From Planctomycetota bacterium (GTDB lineage: Bacteria; Planctomycetota; UBA1135; GCA-002686595): a stretch of 64,000 nucleotides of DNA. This document shows, in pieces, positions 23,589-33,547 of this stretch. The stretch covers positions 1 to 64,000 of the forward strand of contig JAJDEW010000103.1 of the NCBI GenBank assembly GCA_029259595.1. Direction: 5' to 3'. Position numbers and translations under genes: made by a program. Below the pieces are notes generated by a model that did no database searches, was not told the DNA's origin, and saw nothing but the letters and a program-made list of their open reading frames with translations. Numbering within the stretch: the stretch's first letter is position 1; each line of letters starts with the position of its first letter.

Positions 23589-24524
23589 TCAGGCGCTCGT
23601 CCCTTCGCTGCGCGTCGCAGGTGCCGCCACCTCGTCGGACTCCTCCGAGGACTCGGCCTCGCCGGTGGAGTTCGCGGGCGGCTTGACCTCGTCGGCCGGC
23701 GCGCTCTCTTCCGCGGCGGGAGCCGCAGCCGGCTCGGCAGGCTTCGGCGGCAGGTTCTGGGAGCGGGTCGGACGCGGCTCGTCGCCGGGCACGGTCGCCT
23801 CGGTGCGTTGGGCGGCGCCCATCGCGGCCAGGTTCTCGCGGTGCGCGGCGGCGCCTTCCTCGACGGACTTGACGAGCGCTTCGATCAAGAGCCGCACGGA
23901 ACGCAGGGCGTCGTCGTTGCCCGGGATCACGATGTCGATCCCAGTCGGATCGCAGTCGGTGTCGAGCATCCCGATCACCGCGAGGCCCATCTTGCGAGCC
24001 TCGCGCACCGCGTTGTATTCGCGGCCGGGGTCGACGACGACCATCGCGCCGGGGATGCCGCTCATCTCGCGGATACCCGAGAGGTTGCGGTCGATCTTGC
24101 GGTGTTCACGCCGCAGGGAGGCGATCGCCTTCTTCGAGTACTGCTTGATCGTGCCGTCCTCCTCCATCGTCTCGAGCTCTTCGAGGCGACGCAGGCGGCT
24201 GCGGATGACGCTGAAGTTCGTCAGCGTTCCACCGATCCATCGTTCGGTGACGACCGGCATGCCGGTCCGTTGTCCGGCGTCGGAGATGACGCCTTTGATT
24301 TGACGCTTCGTGCCGACCCAGAGGATCTGGGATCCTTCGGCGACGAGGTGGTAGAGGAAGTTCTGCGCACGGATGAGACCCCGCACGGTTTCCTTGAGAT
24401 CGATCACATGGATCGAGTTCCGGCGACCGTGGATGTAGGGGGCCATCTTCGGATTCCACCGCGACACGCGGCATCCGAAGTGCACTCCGGCATCGATCAG
24501 TTCTTGAATGCTGATGGTTTCCAT
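23589..24524 (-). CDS. rpsB: Small-subunit ribosomal protein uS2 with a long C-terminal tail
   Basis: 311 residues from the ATG at 24524. The S2 core is unmistakable: I-Q-E-L-I-D-A-G-V-H-F-G-C-R, R-W-N-P-K-M-A-P-Y-I, G-G-T-L-T-N-F-S-V-I-R, and V-D-P-G-R-E-Y-N-A-V-R-E-A. After about residue 235 a tail of some 75 residues is rich in Ala, Glu and Pro (for example A-E-P-A-A-A-P-A-A-E-E), longer than in E. coli S2 (241 residues in all). Such acidic tails occur in several phyla; function unknown. First gene of the rpsB-tsf-pyrH-frr group. Confidence 0.97.
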   Translation of the reverse strand: METISIQELIDAGVHFGCRVSRWNPKMAPYIHGRRNSIHVIDLKETVRGLIRAQNFLYHLVAEGSQILWVGTKRQIKGVISDAGQRTGMPVVTERWIGGTLTNFSVIRSRLRRLEELETMEEDGTIKQYSKKAIASLRREHRKIDRNLSGIREMSGIPGAMVVVDPGREYNAVREARKMGLAVIGMLDTDCDPTGIDIVIPGNDDALRSVRLLIEALVKSVEEGAAAHRENLAAMGAAQRTEATVPGDEPRPTRSQNLPPKPAEPAAAPAAEESAPADEVKPPANSTGEAESSEESDEVAAPATRSEGTSA

Positions 24525-24639
24525 GGGGTGACCGAGGTCATCGGTCGGATCAGGCTTGCACGACGCCCCGGAAGCTCGAGACACGAGCCTCGGTCGAACG
24601 GGACAGCCGGACAGGCAGGAGCGGTTCCTGAGGCCGAAA

Positions 24640-24711
24640 CGCGTGGACGATCCACGCGCTGACTAGGGGGGTGCGCCACCCCTCACGAAGGGAATTTCCG
24701 ACCAGGTCGGA
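24640..24711 (-). promoter_or_regulatory. Three stem-loops in the rpsB leader
   Basis: The rpsB start at 24524 faces a 479-base gap to the next gene on the plus strand. On the rpsB side, three hairpins occur in 72 bases: CGCGTGGA/TCCACGCG (24640-24658), AGGGGGGTG/CACCCCT (24665-24683, two unpaired G) and TCCGACC/GGTCGGA (24697-24711). Ribosomal protein S2 leaders with autoregulatory structures are known in several phyla, so this may be one; alternatively it is simply the promoter region. The rest of the gap (24712-25003) shows nothing I can name. Confidence 0.35.
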
Positions 24712-25003
24712 GACTCCGGACAAGACGCGAGGAACGGCCCGAAAAAGCGGCCAAGATTCTAGCGGCGTAGGCCGTGAGCACCAACCTTCAGCCGCCGCAA
24801 ACCGCACCATGGGCCTGCTCTGGAGGGACGGGCGCGGTGTCGACGCGCGGGCGGCGGAGGGCCGGCGCACGCCTCCGGGGGTCGTGCAAGCCCCGGCCGG
24901 AGCTCGCTCGCCTGCGCCGGAAGAGGCGCGCGCGCGGCCCCCCGAGCTCCGGTTGCGACTTTCTAGGGTAGGCTTCCTTCGAGGTCTCTTCTCCAACGAA
25001 TTC

Positions 25004-26077
25004 GTGCCCACAGTGACGGAACGCGAGCCTTCGACCCCCGCCCCCGGACCCCGCGTCCTCCGGATCCTGCTCTGCGACCATCGCGGCGCGGGCCTCGCGC
25101 GTCGTTTGGCCCCCCTGGAGGCCACCGGCTACGCCCTGGACACCTCCTCCGGGCCGCTCCAGAGCCTGCGCAAGCTCGGGATCGGGCTGCCGGCCGCGAT
25201 CCTGATCGACCCCCAGAACCCCTCCGGAACGGTCGAGCTCGAGGCCCTCGAGGCCGCCCGCGGCGAGGATCCGCCGGCGCCGGTGCTCGTGATCGCCGAC
25301 CCCGCCGATCCGCTGGTCCGACGGAGGATCGACGCCACCCTGGAGCGCGGGCTGTGGGACGTCATCGCCCGCGACGCCCCGCTGGAAGAGCTGCGTCTGC
25401 GCTTCGAACGCCTCCTGGACCAGGCCCGGGTGTTGCGCGAGCTGGCCGAATGGCGCCACCGCGCCTCCCACGACGACCGCACCGACCTGCTGCGCCCCCT
25501 GGCCTTCCAGGACCGCTTGCGCGAGCACTTCAGCGCGGCCGGACGGCACGGACTCGAGCTCGCGCTCGTGCTGGTCGACATGGACAAGTTCGGACAGATC
25601 AACAAGCTCCACGACCACACGATCGGCGACACGCTGATCGCCCGCGTCGGCGAGGCCGTCAAGCGCACGATCCGGACGGAGGACGTGGCCGGGAGGCTGG
25701 GAGGAGACGAGTTCGCCGTGATCCTGCCCTACACCGGACCGGTCGACGCAGCGCGCGTCGTGAACCGCTTGCGCGACGAGATCCGTCGCCTCTCCGGCCC
25801 GATCGGGGACGCGGCGCGCGGGGTCGAGCTCGAAGTGCACGCGAGCCTCGGCTTCGAAACCTTCGACGGCAAGGACCTCCGCTCGCTCGATGCCCTGCGC
25901 CGCCATGCCGAGATCGCCTTGCGGGCGGCCAAGGTCGCGGGCGGCGATCGCGCCGTCTACTACCGAGAGCACACGGGCGATCCCGCTCCGGCACGGAAGA
26001 AAACGAAGCGCAAGACCCGCCGGCGTACGCCCAAGCCGCCTGCTCCGGGCGACGAGCCGGCGGCAGACCAACCCTGA
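25004..26077 (+). CDS. Diguanylate cyclase with a degenerate receiver-like N-terminus (first of tandem pair)
   Basis: 357 residues from a GTG at 25004; a second GTG at 25013 is equally possible. The N-terminal 120 residues look like a receiver domain that has lost the phosphorylatable Asp pair (I-L-L-C-D-H-R-G-A-G-L; A-I-L-I-D-P; V-L-V-I-A-D-P). The C-terminal domain is GGDEF: V-D-M-D-K-F-G-Q-I-N, an inhibitory R-T-E-D exactly five residues before G-G-D-E-F, and S-L-G-F-E-T. It should make cyclic di-GMP with product inhibition. The tail is Lys/Arg/Pro-rich. The paralog at 26175-27263 is a local duplication. Confidence 0.85.
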   Translation: MPTVTEREPSTPAPGPRVLRILLCDHRGAGLARRLAPLEATGYALDTSSGPLQSLRKLGIGLPAAILIDPQNPSGTVELEALEAARGEDPPAPVLVIADPADPLVRRRIDATLERGLWDVIARDAPLEELRLRFERLLDQARVLRELAEWRHRASHDDRTDLLRPLAFQDRLREHFSAAGRHGLELALVLVDMDKFGQINKLHDHTIGDTLIARVGEAVKRTIRTEDVAGRLGGDEFAVILPYTGPVDAARVVNRLRDEIRRLSGPIGDAARGVELEVHASLGFETFDGKDLRSLDALRRHAEIALRAAKVAGGDRAVYYREHTGDPAPARKKTKRKTRRRTPKPPAPGDEPAADQP

Positions 26078-26174
26078 AGCACGACGCGGCGCGAGCACGA
26101 CGCGGGCCGCAACTCGAACGAGCGCTGACGGACGTTCGCTCCGCCTCGCCACGTTTGGTCTACTCGCTCTCTAC

Positions 26175-27263
26175 ATGGCGGAATCGGGCGCGAACGCGGG
26201 GCCGGCGAGAGGCGCTCTCGCAGCGGGACGAGCAGGCTCGCGGTCGCTCCTGTTCTGTGACCATCGCGGCGCGGGGCTCGGGCGCCCCCTGGCGCACCTC
26301 GCCCAGCACGGCTACCGCATCCGCGCCTCCAAGAACCTCGCCGGGACGCTCCGGCACCTGGGAGCCGGGCGGCCCGACGTCCTGGTCGTGGCCCCCTTCA
26401 CCCGCACGGGCTCGCTCGAGTTCGAGGCCATCCGGCGCGAAGGCGAGGCCGCGGGCGGCTGGGAGGGTCCCCCCGTGCTGGTGGTGGCGGACCCGGCCGA
26501 TCCCGGCCCGGTCTTCGAGGCGGCGCGCGCGCTCTGGCCCAGCAACTACGACGTCATCTACCGCAACGCGCCCCCCGAGGAGTTCGCGGGCCGGCTCGAG
26601 CGCCTCGTGCTCGAGCATGAGCGCTTCCAGGAGACCGAGGGCTGGAAGCACCGCGCCTGCCACGACGACCGCACCGACCTCCTGCGCGCGAAGATCTTCG
26701 AGACGCGGATCACCGAACACGTCTCCGCCGCCCAACGCCACGGCTTCGACCTCGCGCTCGTGCTGCTCGACCTCGACAAGTTCGGTGCGATCAACAAGGA
26801 CTACGACCACACGGTCGGCGACCGCCTGATCGCGCGCGTCGGTGAATGGATCAAGAACGGCCTGCGCAACGAGGACAGCGGTGGGCGTCTCGGAGGCGAC
26901 GAATTCGGCGTGCTCCTGCCGTACACCTCACCCGGCGAGGCCGCGGCGGTCGTTCGCCGGCTGCGCGCGGGCATCGCCACGCTCCAGGTCTCCGTCGCCC
27001 CGGCAGGCGAGGTGGGCGCCGAGACGCTGTCCGTCACGACCAGCATCGGCTTCGAGACGACCAACGGCGCGGACCTCGACTCGGCCGAGACCCTGCGCAA
27101 CCATGCGGAACAGGCGCTGCGCCAGGCGAAGCAGGCCGGCGGCGACCGGGTCGCCTACGCGCGCGGCGCGCTGCCGGAGGCCGAAGCGAAGCCGGCGACC
27201 GAACGGCGCCGGACCCGCAAGAAGGTGTCCAAGAAGAGCCCGCGGCCGAAGCCGGACGCGTGA
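26175..27263 (+). CDS. Diguanylate cyclase, second of tandem pair
   Basis: 362 residues from the ATG at 26175. Same layout as the upstream paralog: L-L-F-C-D-H-R-G-A-G-L-G-R at the N-terminus, V-L-V-V-A-D-P-A-D-P, the linker C-H-D-D-R-T-D-L-L, then L-D-L-D-K-F-G-A-I-N, R-N-E-D five residues before G-G-D-E-F, and S-I-G-F-E-T. The tail ends K-K-S-P-R-P-K-P. Both copies retain catalytic and inhibitory residues, so both should be active and product-regulated. The spacing of 97 bases allows co-transcription. What the receiver-like part senses is unknown. Confidence 0.87.
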   Translation: MAESGANAGPARGALAAGRAGSRSLLFCDHRGAGLGRPLAHLAQHGYRIRASKNLAGTLRHLGAGRPDVLVVAPFTRTGSLEFEAIRREGEAAGGWEGPPVLVVADPADPGPVFEAARALWPSNYDVIYRNAPPEEFAGRLERLVLEHERFQETEGWKHRACHDDRTDLLRAKIFETRITEHVSAAQRHGFDLALVLLDLDKFGAINKDYDHTVGDRLIARVGEWIKNGLRNEDSGGRLGGDEFGVLLPYTSPGEAAAVVRRLRAGIATLQVSVAPAGEVGAETLSVTTSIGFETTNGADLDSAETLRNHAEQALRQAKQAGGDRVAYARGALPEAEAKPATERRRTRKKVSKKSPRPKPDA

Positions 27264-27270
27264 CCCCCGC

Positions 27271-28488
27271 TCACTTCGTCAGCAGCGGCCGCAGCCAGTT
27301 CCCGCGGTCGCCGGCGAAGTCGTCCACGGGATCCAGTTCGAGGACCAGGCGCGTGACCCCGGCGACCGGCAGGGCCTGAAACGAACGCGGAGACTCGCCC
27401 CCGCGGACCACGTCGCTCTCCCAGAGCAACGTGTCGTCGCCGAAGACGCGGAAGACCACCGAACCGCGCGCGGCGTCGCCGTGGTTCGTGACGCTGTCGT
27501 CGATCGCGACCGAGCCGCGGAACTCGCGCCAGGAGCCATCGAGCTCCCAGACGATGCGGGTCGGCGCGTGGGCACCGATTCCGTGCGCGAAGCGGCGGCC
27601 GGCGACGAGCGGCGTGCCGACGACCGACCGGTTGCGTTCGTGCGGCCAGCGCATGCCCAGACCGTCGTCGAAGGGCGTTCCCGCCCCTTCCTCGGCGGCC
27701 GCCTCGAGATCCGACAAGAAGCGCGCACGACCGTCGTCGACGGCGAGCTCGAGCACGTTGCGAAGACCGATTTCGACCTCGGATCCCCGCGGCAAGAGCA
27801 TCCGCACGGTCTTCGCGTCGAGCCGCGCGAGCGTCCCGCGCAGGCGGCTGCCGTCGACGAGATCCAGGCGAATGGGCGTCCCCTCGGCGGCGCCCTTCGG
27901 CGGACCGTCCTCGAAGACCTCGATGTAGAGCGCCGCGATCTCCGACCACGGGAAGAGTTTCAGGCCGAGCACGCTGTCGAAGCGCACCCCTTCGGCGGTG
28001 AAGGAGTCGACCGTGCCGTCGATCTTGTCCAGCGTCACTCCCGAACGACGGTAGAGCCGATCGCCTTCCACGGCCGGCTCGAGCGGCTCCGCCAGGTCTT
28101 CCGGCAGACGCGCGGCGAAGAGGAGGTTCGCGAGCTCTTCGATCGCGAAGCCCAGTCGCGTGCCTCCCACGAGCTCGAGCGAGAGCAGCTCTCCCCCGCC
28201 CCCCTCGATCCGGCCGAAGACGAAGTCTCCGCTCGTCAGCTCGACGCGCGCGCGGCCCGAGGTCGTGGGGATCGCGGAGGTCGCGAGCGCCTCTTCGGGC
28301 ACCCGCGTGCGCGCGACGGGCCGCAGGAAGGTCGCGCCGATCCGGCGCGGGTCGACGAGCGGCAGCTCGTCGGCGGTGACGGTGCGCACGAGCCCGTCGA
28401 GGGACTCCATCCGCAGCTCGACCGCGGCGGGTTCCTGGAGCGGCACGAGGGCGAAAAGCCCGACGACGAGGCTTGTGGAGTTCGACAT
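27271..28488 (-). CDS. Secreted NPCBM-domain protein
   Basis: 405 residues with a signal-like N-terminus (S-L-V-V-G-L-F-A-L-V-P-L). The last 125 residues match the NPCBM/NEW2 carbohydrate-binding fold: A-H-G-I-G-A-H-A-P-T-R-I-V-W-E-L, D-D-S-V-T-N-H-G-D-A-A-R-G-S-V-V-F-R-V-F-G-D-D and a closing L-V-L-E-L-D-P. The front 270 residues are strand-rich with repeated G-x-R-L-R-G/L-D-G motifs but no named domain. Probably periplasmic or surface polysaccharide binding. It meets the second diguanylate cyclase tail-to-tail with 7 bases between. Confidence 0.75.
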   Translation of the reverse strand: MSNSTSLVVGLFALVPLQEPAAVELRMESLDGLVRTVTADELPLVDPRRIGATFLRPVARTRVPEEALATSAIPTTSGRARVELTSGDFVFGRIEGGGGELLSLELVGGTRLGFAIEELANLLFAARLPEDLAEPLEPAVEGDRLYRRSGVTLDKIDGTVDSFTAEGVRFDSVLGLKLFPWSEIAALYIEVFEDGPPKGAAEGTPIRLDLVDGSRLRGTLARLDAKTVRMLLPRGSEVEIGLRNVLELAVDDGRARFLSDLEAAAEEGAGTPFDDGLGMRWPHERNRSVVGTPLVAGRRFAHGIGAHAPTRIVWELDGSWREFRGSVAIDDSVTNHGDAARGSVVFRVFGDDTLLWESDVVRGGESPRSFQALPVAGVTRLVLELDPVDDFAGDRGNWLRPLLTK

Positions 28489-28743
28489 CGCGGCATCTTA
28501 GCCCGCTCCTCTCCCAAGCTCCCGCCCGTGCGCGAACTCGTGCACGGACGGACGTGTCGCGCGCCCTCAGCGGGTGCTCGGGCCGGCCCCGCGGGCCCTG
28601 GGAGCGCCTGGCGAACGCTCCTCCTGCCAGGATGACAGCGAGCCTCCGGTGCGCCCAGGACCTCTGTCAAATAGGCAGCTCAGGCCACCCCGCCGACCGG
28701 GACCGAGCCGCGCGAGGGGCTCGCGGAGGCCTGAGAGCGGTCC

Positions 28744-28759
28744 TGGCACCCTTCTTGCA
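28744..28759 (+). promoter_or_regulatory. Sigma-54 (-24/-12) promoter candidate for groEL1
   Basis: TGGCACCCTTCTTGCA matches the RpoN consensus TGGCAC-N5-TTGCA, with the invariant GG and GC exactly 10 bases apart. Predicted start of transcription is near 28771, leaving a leader of about 117 bases before the groEL1 ATG. The 399-base gap 28489-28887 shows no CIRCE element (TTAGCACTC-N9-GAGTGCTAA) and no other promoter I can support. An activator binding site was not identified. Confidence 0.55.
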
Positions 28760-28887
28760 GACGTCGGCCTCGACCTGCGCCGGGGGTCGGGGCGTACGCC
28801 CGTTCCGGCCGCGGTCCCCACCCTACCGATCGCGCGGACGGCACGGCCGCCCGCGGTGCACGCAACCAAGCGGAGAAGCTAGCCACC

Positions 28888-30600
28888 ATGGCCAAACAGA
28901 TGGTTTTCGAGTCCGACGCCCGGGACGCGATCCGTGCCGGCGTCGAGAAGCTCGCGAAAGCAGTGACGAGCACCCTGGGCCCGCGCGGCCGCAACGCCGT
29001 GCTCGACAAGGGCTGGGGGGCGCCGACGATCACGAAGGACGGCGTCACCGTGGCCGAGGAGATCGAGCTCGGTAACCCCTATGAACAGATGGGGGCCACG
29101 CTCGTGAAAGAGGTAGCGAGCCAGACCAGCGACAAGGCGGGCGACGGAACGACGACCGCGACTCTCCTGACGCACGCGATCTTCGAGCAAGGCCTGCGCG
29201 CGATCACCGCCGGGGCCGCTCCGGCCCGCATCAACGCCGGCCTGCGCGCCGGAACCGAGGCCGTGACGAAGGCCCTCGAGAAGGCCTCTCGGCCGATCTC
29301 GAGCAACGCGGAGATCCAGCAGGTCGCCACGATCTCGGCCAACAACCAGCCCGCGATCGGCAAGCTGATCGGCGAGGCCATGCAGAAGGTCGGCAAGGAC
29401 GGCGTCATCACCGTCGAGGAAGGCAAGTCGCTCGAGACCGGGATCGATCTCGTCGAGGGCATGCAGTTCGACCGTGGCTATCTCTCCGCGCACTTCGTCA
29501 CCGACCAAGAGAACATGGAAGCGGTCTTCGAGAAGCCGCTTCTGCTCATCCACGAGTCGAAGATCTCGAACGTCCAGAAGCTCCTGCCGCTGCTCGAGGC
29601 GGTCAAGGACGCCGGACGCTCGCTCATCATCCTGGCCGAGGACGTCGAGTCCGAGGCCCTGGCGACGCTCGTCGTCAACAAGATCCGCGGCATCGTCCAG
29701 TGCTGCGCCGTCAAGGCCCCGGGCTACGGCGAGCGACGCAAGGCCATGCTGCAGGACATCGCGACCCTGTGTGGCGGCATCGCGGTCATGAAGGATGCGG
29801 GCACCGAGCTCGACCAGGTCAGCTTGAAGGACCTCGGAACGGCCAAGCGCATCGTCATCACGAACGACACGACGACGATCGTCGGCGGAGCGGGCAAGCG
29901 TTCCGACGTCGACGCGCGCGTCGCCCAGATCCGGGCCGAGGTCGAGGTCACGAGCTCGGACTACGACCGTGAGAAGCTGCAGGAACGGCTCGCGAAGCTG
30001 ACCGGCGGCATCGCGCAGATCAACGTCGGTGGCGCCACCGACACCGAGGTGAAGGAGCGCAAGGCCCTCATCGAGGACGCTCTGCACGCCACGCGCGCGG
30101 CGGTCGAGGAGGGCATTCTGCCCGGCGGAGGCGTCGCTCTGCTGCGCGCCCGCGACGTCATCAAGAAGCTGAAGACGGGCAAGGATCTCGACTTCGACAT
30201 CGGCCTCGACATGCTCTGGGACGCGCTCGCGCGCCCCTGCCAGGTCATCGCCGAGAACGCGGGGTTCGACGGCTCGCTCGTCGCCCACCGCACCCTGCAG
30301 GACAAGAGTACGAGCTACGGCTTCGACAGCCTCAAGGGCGAGTACTGCGACATGATCAAGGCCGGCATCGTCGACCCCGCCAAGGTGACGAAGGCCGCCC
30401 TCGCGAACGCGACCAGCGTCGCCGCTCTGCTCCTCACGACCGATGCGCTGATCGCCAACAAGCCGGAGACCTCCAAGGGTGCTCCCGGCGGCGAAATGGA
30501 CGGCATGGACGAGATGGGTGGCATGGGCGGCATGGGCGGCATGGGTGGAATGGGCGGTATGGGCGGCATGGGAGGCATGGGCGGCGGAATGGGCTTCTGA
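28888..30600 (+). CDS. groL1: Chaperonin GroEL, copy 1 (Gly-Gly-Met tail)
   Basis: 570 residues. GroEL hallmarks are all present: T-L-G-P-R-G-R-N, the ATP loop [18 protein letters not shown] in the apical domain and [15 protein letters not shown] with the catalytic Asp. The C-terminus carries about ten Gly-Gly-Met units, longer than the GGM tail of E. coli GroEL, facing into the folding cavity. An unusual C-C pair occurs in I-V-Q-C-C-A-V-K. It heads the chaperone cluster, 76 bases before groEL copy 2. No groES gene is found nearby. Confidence 0.97.
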   Translation: MAKQMVFESDARDAIRAGVEKLAKAVTSTLGPRGRNAVLDKGWGAPTITKDGVTVAEEIELGNPYEQMGATLVKEVASQTSDKAGDGTTTATLLTHAIFEQGLRAITAGAAPARINAGLRAGTEAVTKALEKASRPISSNAEIQQVATISANNQPAIGKLIGEAMQKVGKDGVITVEEGKSLETGIDLVEGMQFDRGYLSAHFVTDQENMEAVFEKPLLLIHESKISNVQKLLPLLEAVKDAGRSLIILAEDVESEALATLVVNKIRGIVQCCAVKAPGYGERRKAMLQDIATLCGGIAVMKDAGTELDQVSLKDLGTAKRIVITNDTTTIVGGAGKRSDVDARVAQIRAEVEVTSSDYDREKLQERLAKLTGGIAQINVGGATDTEVKERKALIEDALHATRAAVEEGILPGGGVALLRARDVIKKLKTGKDLDFDIGLDMLWDALARPCQVIAENAGFDGSLVAHRTLQDKSTSYGFDSLKGEYCDMIKAGIVDPAKVTKAALANATSVAALLLTTDALIANKPETSKGAPGGEMDGMDEMGGMGGMGGMGGMGGMGGMGGMGGGMGF

Positions 30601-30676
30601 GCCCGCACTTCCCGTCCACGACCTTTCCCTCACGAACACAAGCGAACAAAGACAGACACGATCAGGAGTCCATCCG

Positions 30677-32284
30677 ATGGCAGCCAAGCAAATCATGTTT
30701 GACGACGAGGCGCGGCAGAAGACGCGCGCCGGAATCGCCAAGCTCGCCAAGACCGTCAGAGTCACCCTCGGCCCCGGTGGCCGCAACGTCATCCTCCAGA
30801 AGTCCTTCGGCGCCCCCGCGGTGACCAAGGACGGGGTTTCGGTCGCCAAGGAGATCGACCTCGAGGATCCCTTCGAGAACATGGGCGCGAAGCTCGTGCT
30901 CGAAGTCGCCAAGAAGACGAACGACGTCGCCGGAGACGGCACCACGACGGCGACCGTCCTCGCCGCGGCGATCTATGAAGAAGGCCTGAAGTACCTCGCG
31001 ACCGGCGTGAACCCGGTTCTGCTCCGCAACGGCATCGACCGCGCGGTCGAGGCGGCCGTGGCCGACATCGCCAGCCAGTCGCGCAAGGTCAAGACCCGCC
31101 AAGAGCGGGCCAGCGTGGCCGCGATCTCCGCCAACAACGACAAGACGATCGGCGACCTCTTGGCCGAAGCCTTCGAGAAGGTCGGCGACGAGGGCTCGAT
31201 CACGATCGAGGAAGGCTCGGGGCGCGAGACCGAGCTCGAGGTCGTCGAGGGAATGGAGTTCGACAAGGGCTACCTTTCGCCCTACTTCGCGACGAACCCG
31301 GCCAAGCTGAAGGCCGAGCTCGAAGACGCCCACATCCTCATCCACGAGAAGAAGATCTCGAGCGCGCGCGAACTCGTTCCGATCCTCGAGCAGACGGCCC
31401 AGACGGGCAAGCCCCTGCTCATCATCGCCGAGGACATCGAGGGCGAGGCCCTCGCAACCCTCGTCATCAACAAACTGCGCGGCATCCTGAACGTGTGCGC
31501 CGTCAAGGCGCCCGGCTTCGGCGAGCGTCGCAAGGCCTACCTCGGTGACATCGCCACGCTGACCGGGGGCACGGCGATTTCCGAGGAGCTCGGCCTCTCG
31601 CTCGAGAAGGTGACCCTGTCCCAGCTCGGGCAGGCCAAGCGTGTCGTCATCGGCAAGGACTCGACGACGATCATCTCCGGCGCCGGAGCCAAGAAGGCGG
31701 TCGCCGATCGCGTCAAGCAGATCCGCGCTCAGATCGAGAAGACGACGTCCGACTACGACAAGGAGAAGCTCGAAGAGCGGCTCGCGAAGCTGACCGGCGG
31801 CGTCGCCGTCATCAAGGTCGGTGGAGACACGGAGGCCGAGATGAAGGCCAAGAAGGACCTCGTCGAGGACGCCCTCAACTCGACTCGCGCGGCGATCGAG
31901 GAAGGCATCGTGCCCGGTGGCGGCGTCGCTCTCCTGAACTGCGTGGACGCGGTCAAGAACGCCAAGGTGAAGGGCGACGAGCGCTTCGGTCGCGCGATCA
32001 TCGAGAAGGCCATCGAGGCCCCGCTTCGCCAGATCGCGGAGAACACGGGCCAGCGTGGTTCCGTGGTGGTCGAGACGGTCCGCGCGAAGGGCAAGACGAT
32101 CGGCTACAACGCCCTCGAAGACACGTACGGCGACATGTTCAAGTTCGGGGTCATCGACCCGGCCAAGGTCGTGCGTTCGGCGCTGCAGAACGCGGCCTCG
32201 ATCGCCGGCTTGCTCCTCACCACCGACACGATGGTGACCGAGCTCAAGGACGACAAGAAACAGGTCGACGGAAGCGTGGCCTGA
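30677..32284 (+). CDS. groL2: Chaperonin GroEL, copy 2 (no GGM tail)
   Basis: 535 residues from the ATG at 30677, preceded by an AGGAG box. It has [26 protein letters not shown] and [15 protein letters not shown]. The C-terminus ends K-Q-V-D-G-S-V-A with no GGM repeat, in contrast to copy 1, which argues for different substrates or assembly. The two copies are diverged throughout, so this is an old duplication or separate acquisition. Downstream is a strong hairpin, then dnaJ. Confidence 0.97.
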   Translation: MAAKQIMFDDEARQKTRAGIAKLAKTVRVTLGPGGRNVILQKSFGAPAVTKDGVSVAKEIDLEDPFENMGAKLVLEVAKKTNDVAGDGTTTATVLAAAIYEEGLKYLATGVNPVLLRNGIDRAVEAAVADIASQSRKVKTRQERASVAAISANNDKTIGDLLAEAFEKVGDEGSITIEEGSGRETELEVVEGMEFDKGYLSPYFATNPAKLKAELEDAHILIHEKKISSARELVPILEQTAQTGKPLLIIAEDIEGEALATLVINKLRGILNVCAVKAPGFGERRKAYLGDIATLTGGTAISEELGLSLEKVTLSQLGQAKRVVIGKDSTTIISGAGAKKAVADRVKQIRAQIEKTTSDYDKEKLEERLAKLTGGVAVIKVGGDTEAEMKAKKDLVEDALNSTRAAIEEGIVPGGGVALLNCVDAVKNAKVKGDERFGRAIIEKAIEAPLRQIAENTGQRGSVVVETVRAKGKTIGYNALEDTYGDMFKFGVIDPAKVVRSALQNAASIAGLLLTTDTMVTELKDDKKQVDGSVA

Positions 32285-32316
32285 CCGTTCTCCCCTCCTC
32301 CGGATGGTGGATCGAA

Positions 32317-32350
32317 GGAGGCGGCGGGATCGCGGGGTCCCGCCGCCTCC
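32317..32350 (+). other. Perfect 13-bp hairpin between groEL2 and dnaJ
   Basis: GGAGGCGGCGGGA (32317-32329) pairs perfectly with TCCCGCCGCCTCC (32338-32350) around 8 bases. There is no T-tract, so it is not a standard intrinsic terminator. Between a chaperonin and a co-chaperone that are needed in different amounts, it may stabilise the upstream message or cause partial termination; this is inferred. Confidence 0.6.
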
Positions 32351-32404
32351 GTCCGTGTCGAGCGGACGCCCGGAACACGATGACACGAACACGGTGACCG
32401 AACG

Positions 32405-33544
32405 ATGAGCGACAAGCGCGACTACTACGAAGTCCTCGGCGTCGAACGCAACGCCTCCGAGGACGAGCTCAAGCGCGCCTACCGCAAGCTCGCTCTGCAG
32501 CACCATCCTGACCGGAATCAGGACGATGCGACCGCCGAGACCAAGTTCAAGGAAGCGGCCGAGGCGTACGACGTCCTGTCCGACGCGGAGAAGCGTTCCC
32601 GCTACGACCGCTTCGGGCATGGCGCCTTCAGCCAGGGCGGAATGGGTGGCGGCACCCGTTTCACCAACATGGAAGACATCTTCGAGGCCTTCGGAGACAT
32701 CTTCGGCGGTGGAGGCGGCGGCGGCGGCATCTTCGGCGACCTGTTCGGCGGTGGACGCCGCGCGCGTTCCGGCCCGCGACCGGGCAGAGACCTCAAGATC
32801 GTGCTGGACCTCACGCTCGAAGAGATCGACTCCGGCGTGAAGAAGACCGTCGGCATCAAGCGCCAGGAAGTCTGCGGAACGTGCAGCGGCAACGGCGCGC
32901 GACCGGGGACAGCGCCCGTCACGTGCACCGCCTGCGGCGGCCGCGGTCAGGTTCACCGCAGCCAGGGCTTCTTCACGATGGCGACGACCTGCCCCCAATG
33001 CCGCGGAGCGGGCAAGAAGATCGAGGACCCGTGCACGGACTGCCGTGGCTCGGGCCAGCGCTCGCAATCCAACGACATCGAGATCGACGTCCCGCCCGGC
33101 GTCGAAGAGGGCATGCGGATTCGCGTGTCCGGCGGTGGCGACGCCGGTGGCCCCGGGGCCCCGCGTGGCGACCTCTACTGCATCATCCGCGAGCGCGAGC
33201 ACAGGGTCTTCCAGCGCAGCGGCCCGGACCTCATGACCGAAGTGCCCTTCTCCTTCGCGCAGCTCGCCCTGGGCGACAAGGTCGAGATCCCGACTTTGCG
33301 CGGGCGGGTGGAGATGTCGATACCCGCGGGCACGCAGAGCGGCAAGGTCTTCCGCCTCCGCGGCCAAGGCATGCCGACCCTCGAGAACCGCGGGCGCGGC
33401 GACCAGCTCGTCCGCGTCTTCGTGGAGACACCCAAGAAGCTGACCGACCGACAGAAGGAACTCCTGCAAGAGTTTTCGGAAATCGAGGCGGAGAAGACCG
33501 GCTCGAAATCGTTCTTCGAAAAGATCGCCGACTACTTCAGCTGA
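32405..33544 (+). CDS. dnaJ: Chaperone DnaJ (class A J-protein)
   Basis: 379 residues. J-domain with H-H-P-D-R-N at the HPD loop, a Gly/Phe-rich linker ([12 protein letters not shown]), four zinc repeats of the C-x-x-C-x-G-x-G type ([32 protein letters not shown]) and the C-terminal substrate domain with G-D-L-Y-C-I. It stimulates the ATPase of DnaK, whose gene is not in the window. It is followed by grpE after 3 bases. Confidence 0.97.
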   Translation: MSDKRDYYEVLGVERNASEDELKRAYRKLALQHHPDRNQDDATAETKFKEAAEAYDVLSDAEKRSRYDRFGHGAFSQGGMGGGTRFTNMEDIFEAFGDIFGGGGGGGGIFGDLFGGGRRARSGPRPGRDLKIVLDLTLEEIDSGVKKTVGIKRQEVCGTCSGNGARPGTAPVTCTACGGRGQVHRSQGFFTMATTCPQCRGAGKKIEDPCTDCRGSGQRSQSNDIEIDVPPGVEEGMRIRVSGGGDAGGPGAPRGDLYCIIREREHRVFQRSGPDLMTEVPFSFAQLALGDKVEIPTLRGRVEMSIPAGTQSGKVFRLRGQGMPTLENRGRGDQLVRVFVETPKKLTDRQKELLQEFSEIEAEKTGSKSFFEKIADYFS

Positions 33545-33547
33545 GCC

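Noticed and set aside
28489..28887. CIRCE operator for HrcA control of groEL1
   Set aside because: No TTAGCACTC-N9-GAGTGCTAA or close variant is seen in the upstream gap.
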